Source: Leptospira_A soteropolitanensis (GTDB lineage Bacteria; Spirochaetota; Leptospiria; Leptospirales; Leptospiraceae). Taken from it: DNA of 64,000 nucleotides. The position numbers and the translations under genes were made by a program. The DNA is taken from the NCBI RefSeq assembly GCF_026151335.1, contig NZ_JAMQPP010000003.1; one strand, given 5' to 3'. The notes beneath the pieces were generated by a model, which saw nothing but the letters and a program-made list of their open reading frames with translations, was not told where the DNA came from and did not search any database. Shown one piece after another: positions 62,138-64,000 of this stretch (position 1 is its first letter; every line of letters starts with the position of its first letter).

Positions 62138-62818
62138 ATGCTAAAATACAGTTTCGTCCTTTTGTCCTTTCTCGTTCCAGCTGTCCTTCTGCCATGTGAT
62201 CCGTTTGCCGCCAAAACATTAACACCTATCGATCATTCTACGAAGGAAAAAAGTTTTAACGAATTTAAAATTAAATTTTTAAAGATTCTAAAATCAAAAG
62301 ATCGAAAAGCTTTGGAAGAGGTAATCGACAAAGACATCCATTTTTCTTTTGGCGGAGAAGCTGGGAAAAAAGATTTTTTAAAAACCTTCCAACTAACAGA
62401 AAAACCTTCTGCGTCCAATTTCTGGGAACTGATGGAAGAAACGATCAAGTTAGGGTTTCGCCAAAATAATGAAGGTCAAATGGTAGCTCCTTATTTTTTC
62501 GAAACGTTCCCCGGTGACTACGATCCCTTCACTCATTATTTGGTTATTGGCAAAAATGTAAATGTAAGAGAAGATGCTACTAAAGAATCAAAATCGATCA
62601 CACAACTCAGTTATCAAATTGTGAGAGCAGAAGCTGATGATTTGGATGGAAGACGATTAGAAAAAGAAAGTAATTGTAACTGGAAAAAAATATGTACACC
62701 GCAAGGCAAACCAGGGTATGTATGTGATCGGTTTTTACGTAGTCCCCTTGACTACAGAGCCTTTTTTGAAAAAAAGAAAAACAATTGGTATCTTACGATT
62801 TTTATCGTTGGCGATTGA
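62138..62818 (+). CDS. Exported SH3-like domain protein
   Basis: 226 residues with a signal region (MLKYSFVLLSFLVPAVLLPC; the Cys at 20 might be lipidated but lacks a standard lipobox). An N-terminal charged helical part is followed by an SH3_3-type domain near the C-terminal half: HYLVIGKNVNVREDATKESKSI, then VRAEADDLDG and GKPGYVCDRFLRSPL, typical of bacterial SH3 domains bound to peptidoglycan or proteins. Function unknown. Confidence 0.8.
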   Translation: MLKYSFVLLSFLVPAVLLPCDPFAAKTLTPIDHSTKEKSFNEFKIKFLKILKSKDRKALEEVIDKDIHFSFGGEAGKKDFLKTFQLTEKPSASNFWELMEETIKLGFRQNNEGQMVAPYFFETFPGDYDPFTHYLVIGKNVNVREDATKESKSITQLSYQIVRAEADDLDGRRLEKESNCNWKKICTPQGKPGYVCDRFLRSPLDYRAFFEKKKNNWYLTIFIVGD

Positions 62819-62910
62819 CCGTTGTTAATTACAAGCCTTCTTTGGATTTTTCTTGAAGCAAAGGTATATAGGATTTAAATTTGGTGAAACCATTATCGAA
62901 GGGAACATAT

Positions 62911-63291
62911 ATGTTAAAAAAAATTCTGTTTGTTACTTTAGCGTTTTCGCTAACCAATTGCCTTGTCTTAAATCCAGTGGGTGCAACGATCGATCGTGAG
63001 AAAGGTTCCGAGGTTGCTTCGAGAATCACCGATGCAGCGATCCAGACAGACCTAATCAATTCAACTGTTTTAGTTGGTAGACCGTTTATCTCTATTTACA
63101 GTTTAGTGGCGGCGGACATAGCCAGTATTGATTCCGCTAAATACTATGTGAAAGCTGATGTGGACCAGTGTGTTTCCGATATCAAAGGATTCAAAGGCTT
63201 TGTACTTGGTTCTGCCATTGCAAACATCTTGTCTTGCCAAGACTTAAAAACAGATGGATACTTAACAGGAGATCCGTTCCCAAGTTTTTAA
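62911..63291 (+). CDS. Small lipoprotein (Leptospira type)
   Basis: About 126 residues from the ATG at 62911, which has AGGGAAC upstream; the longer frame from 62881 is unlikely. Signal MLKKILFVTLAFSLTNC ends in a lipobox with Cys17. The mature part has small-residue-rich helices (GSEVASRITDAAIQTDLIN, AADIASIDSAKYYVKAD) and two further cysteines. Recognisable as the type of small Leptospira lipoprotein, function unknown. A strong hairpin follows at 63307. Confidence 0.75.
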   Translation: MLKKILFVTLAFSLTNCLVLNPVGATIDREKGSEVASRITDAAIQTDLINSTVLVGRPFISIYSLVAADIASIDSAKYYVKADVDQCVSDIKGFKGFVLGSAIANILSCQDLKTDGYLTGDPFPSF

Positions 63292-63306
63292 TTTAAAAAA
63301 AACAAA

Positions 63307-63350
63307 TTCCCTACCTATTTTTTTCTAAGGTAGGGAACTCTTCCTTTCTC
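63307..63350 (+). terminator. Rho-independent terminator
   Basis: TTCCCTACCT (63307-63316) and AGGTAGGGAA (63328-63337) form a perfect 10-base stem with an 11-base T-rich loop, followed by CTCTTCCTTTCTCTTT. It separates the lipoprotein gene from the Spy/CpxP-like gene. Confidence 0.65.
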
Positions 63351-63388
63351 TTTCGGGTCATATTCACCAAACAAACAAGGAAGGTTTT

Positions 63389-63841
63389 ATGATCTCTCTC
63401 AAACAAGTTTTAAAAATCACAACAACTATCGGTCTTGTATCGGTGATGGCTTTTGCCTTTGGAAATTGCCGTGGACACAAAGATTTTGAAAAAAGAATCG
63501 AGTGGGTGGCCTCCAAACTCACATCTAAACTAGATTTGGATGATACACAAAAAGCAAAATTAGAGTCTATCAAGGCGGAACTCATTGCCAAACATAAGGA
63601 AATGAAACCGAAACACGAATCTTGGGCCAAAGAAATGGCAACACAAATTCGGTCTGAGAAAATCGACACTAAGTTGTTGGATAAAATGAGTATCGAAAGA
63701 GAAACTCGTCACCAAGAAATGCGCAAGTTTTTCCAATCTAAGCTCGTTGAATTTCATGCTGTATTAAAGCCTGAACAAAGGGAGAAGTTTGCTGATTTAG
63801 TGGAGCGTTTCGCAAGTCGTCACCAACCACCGGAAGAGTAA
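63389..63841 (+). CDS. Spy/CpxP-like LTxxQ-family lipoprotein
   Basis: 150 residues. ITTTIGLVSVMAFAFGNC carries a lipobox with Cys27. The mature part is a long charged helical hairpin (KLTSKLDLDDTQKAKLESIK, REKFADLVERFASRHQPPEE) with the L-D-x-x-Q and Q-R-x-x-F pattern of Spy/CpxP/CnrX-type proteins, which bind metals or misfolded proteins in the periplasm. The stop is 5 bases before the sigma factor ATG, so the two are co-transcribed. This arrangement is known for CnrX-CnrH-like metal or envelope-stress systems. Confidence 0.82.
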   Translation: MISLKQVLKITTTIGLVSVMAFAFGNCRGHKDFEKRIEWVASKLTSKLDLDDTQKAKLESIKAELIAKHKEMKPKHESWAKEMATQIRSEKIDTKLLDKMSIERETRHQEMRKFFQSKLVEFHAVLKPEQREKFADLVERFASRHQPPEE

Positions 63842-63846
63842 ACAAT

Positions 63847-64000
63847 GCCTGAGTTTGACTTCGAAACAGTAGTCAAAGAAACCAAACATTTGGTTTTAAA
63901 AACGGTCGGTGATACCCTCATCGACCGTTTTGATGATTCTACAGAGGATGTCGTTCAGGAAGTATACTTTCGTGTCTTTAAATCTTTGGAAAAGGGTGGG
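63847..64000 (+). CDS. ECF sigma factor (partial, cut by right edge)
   Basis: 51 codons are visible (MPEFDFETVVKETKHLVLKT, then FDDSTEDVVQEVYFRVFKSL). The second part is the start of sigma-70 region 2 of an ECF factor (usual form DAEDLVQETFLRVF). The gene continues past the window. It starts 5 bases after the Spy/CpxP-like gene, so a periplasmic sensor and its sigma factor are in one operon; the anti-sigma factor is expected downstream (inference). Confidence 0.85.

Overview
The window looks like a chromosomal segment of a Leptospira species, most likely from the saprophytic (L. biflexa-like) side of the genus. The evidence is AT-rich DNA with closely packed genes, spirochaete-type lipoproteins, a MoxR/DUF58/BatA/BatB-C/BatD/HtpG block with BatB and BatC fused, a menaquinone gene of the futalosine route (MqnD), an archaeal-type asd, and many conserved genes of unknown function. 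In Leptospira asd is known to lie on the second chromosome. Together with a ParA-ParB-Rep cassette this makes a secondary replicon possible, but the window alone cannot settle it. I see no rRNA, tRNA, CRISPR array or insertion sequence.

Layout. 1-9 kb (minus): one long run from a zinc-ribbon protein and an MBOAT/SGNH acyl-transfer pair through asd, a coiled-coil protein and pyruvate kinase to an Omp85-like outer-membrane protein cut by the left edge. 9.0-9.85 kb: no convincing gene, but strong inverted repeats and a candidate structured RNA with its own terminator. 9.85-13.1 kb (minus): four genes headed by a degenerate NtrC/Fis-type regulator. 13.2-16.2 kb (plus): parA, parB and rep with their own inverted repeats, a promoter whose spacer holds one of those repeats, and a predicted antisense RNA in the rep leader. 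16.2-18.7 kb: a discoidin plus phage-tail-fibre-repeat protein. 18.7-24 kb: mqnD, a membrane protein, a helical-repeat protein and an NMT1-PAS-histidine kinase. 24-34 kb (minus): the MoxR/Bat/HtpG operon. 34-39.5 kb: small enzymes, lipoproteins and NDH-2. 39.6-42.6 kb (plus): a second, unrelated parAB with a different palindrome, a DUF1569-like protein and an FMN reductase. 42.5-48.3 kb: an acyltransferase, a cNMP-binding protein, a GHKL-HDOD protein and an NAD-kinase/STAS fusion. 48.4-54.6 kb (plus): HU, then a tightly coupled lipid and glycerol-phosphate operon. 54.6-57.7 kb (minus): MeaB and a mutase of ethylmalonyl-CoA-mutase type. 57.8-64 kb: a membrane protein, lytic transglycosylase, CheY-like regulator, aspartase, small secreted proteins, and a Spy/CpxP-like lipoprotein directly before an ECF sigma factor cut by the right edge.

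Most notable: two different partition cassettes 26 kb apart, each with its own non-canonical palindrome near or within it; the rep control region with operator-in-promoter and a convergent antisense RNA; a NAD kinase fused to a STAS domain; and the structured intergenic RNA near 9.5 kb. All functional statements rest on motif reading; no searches were run.
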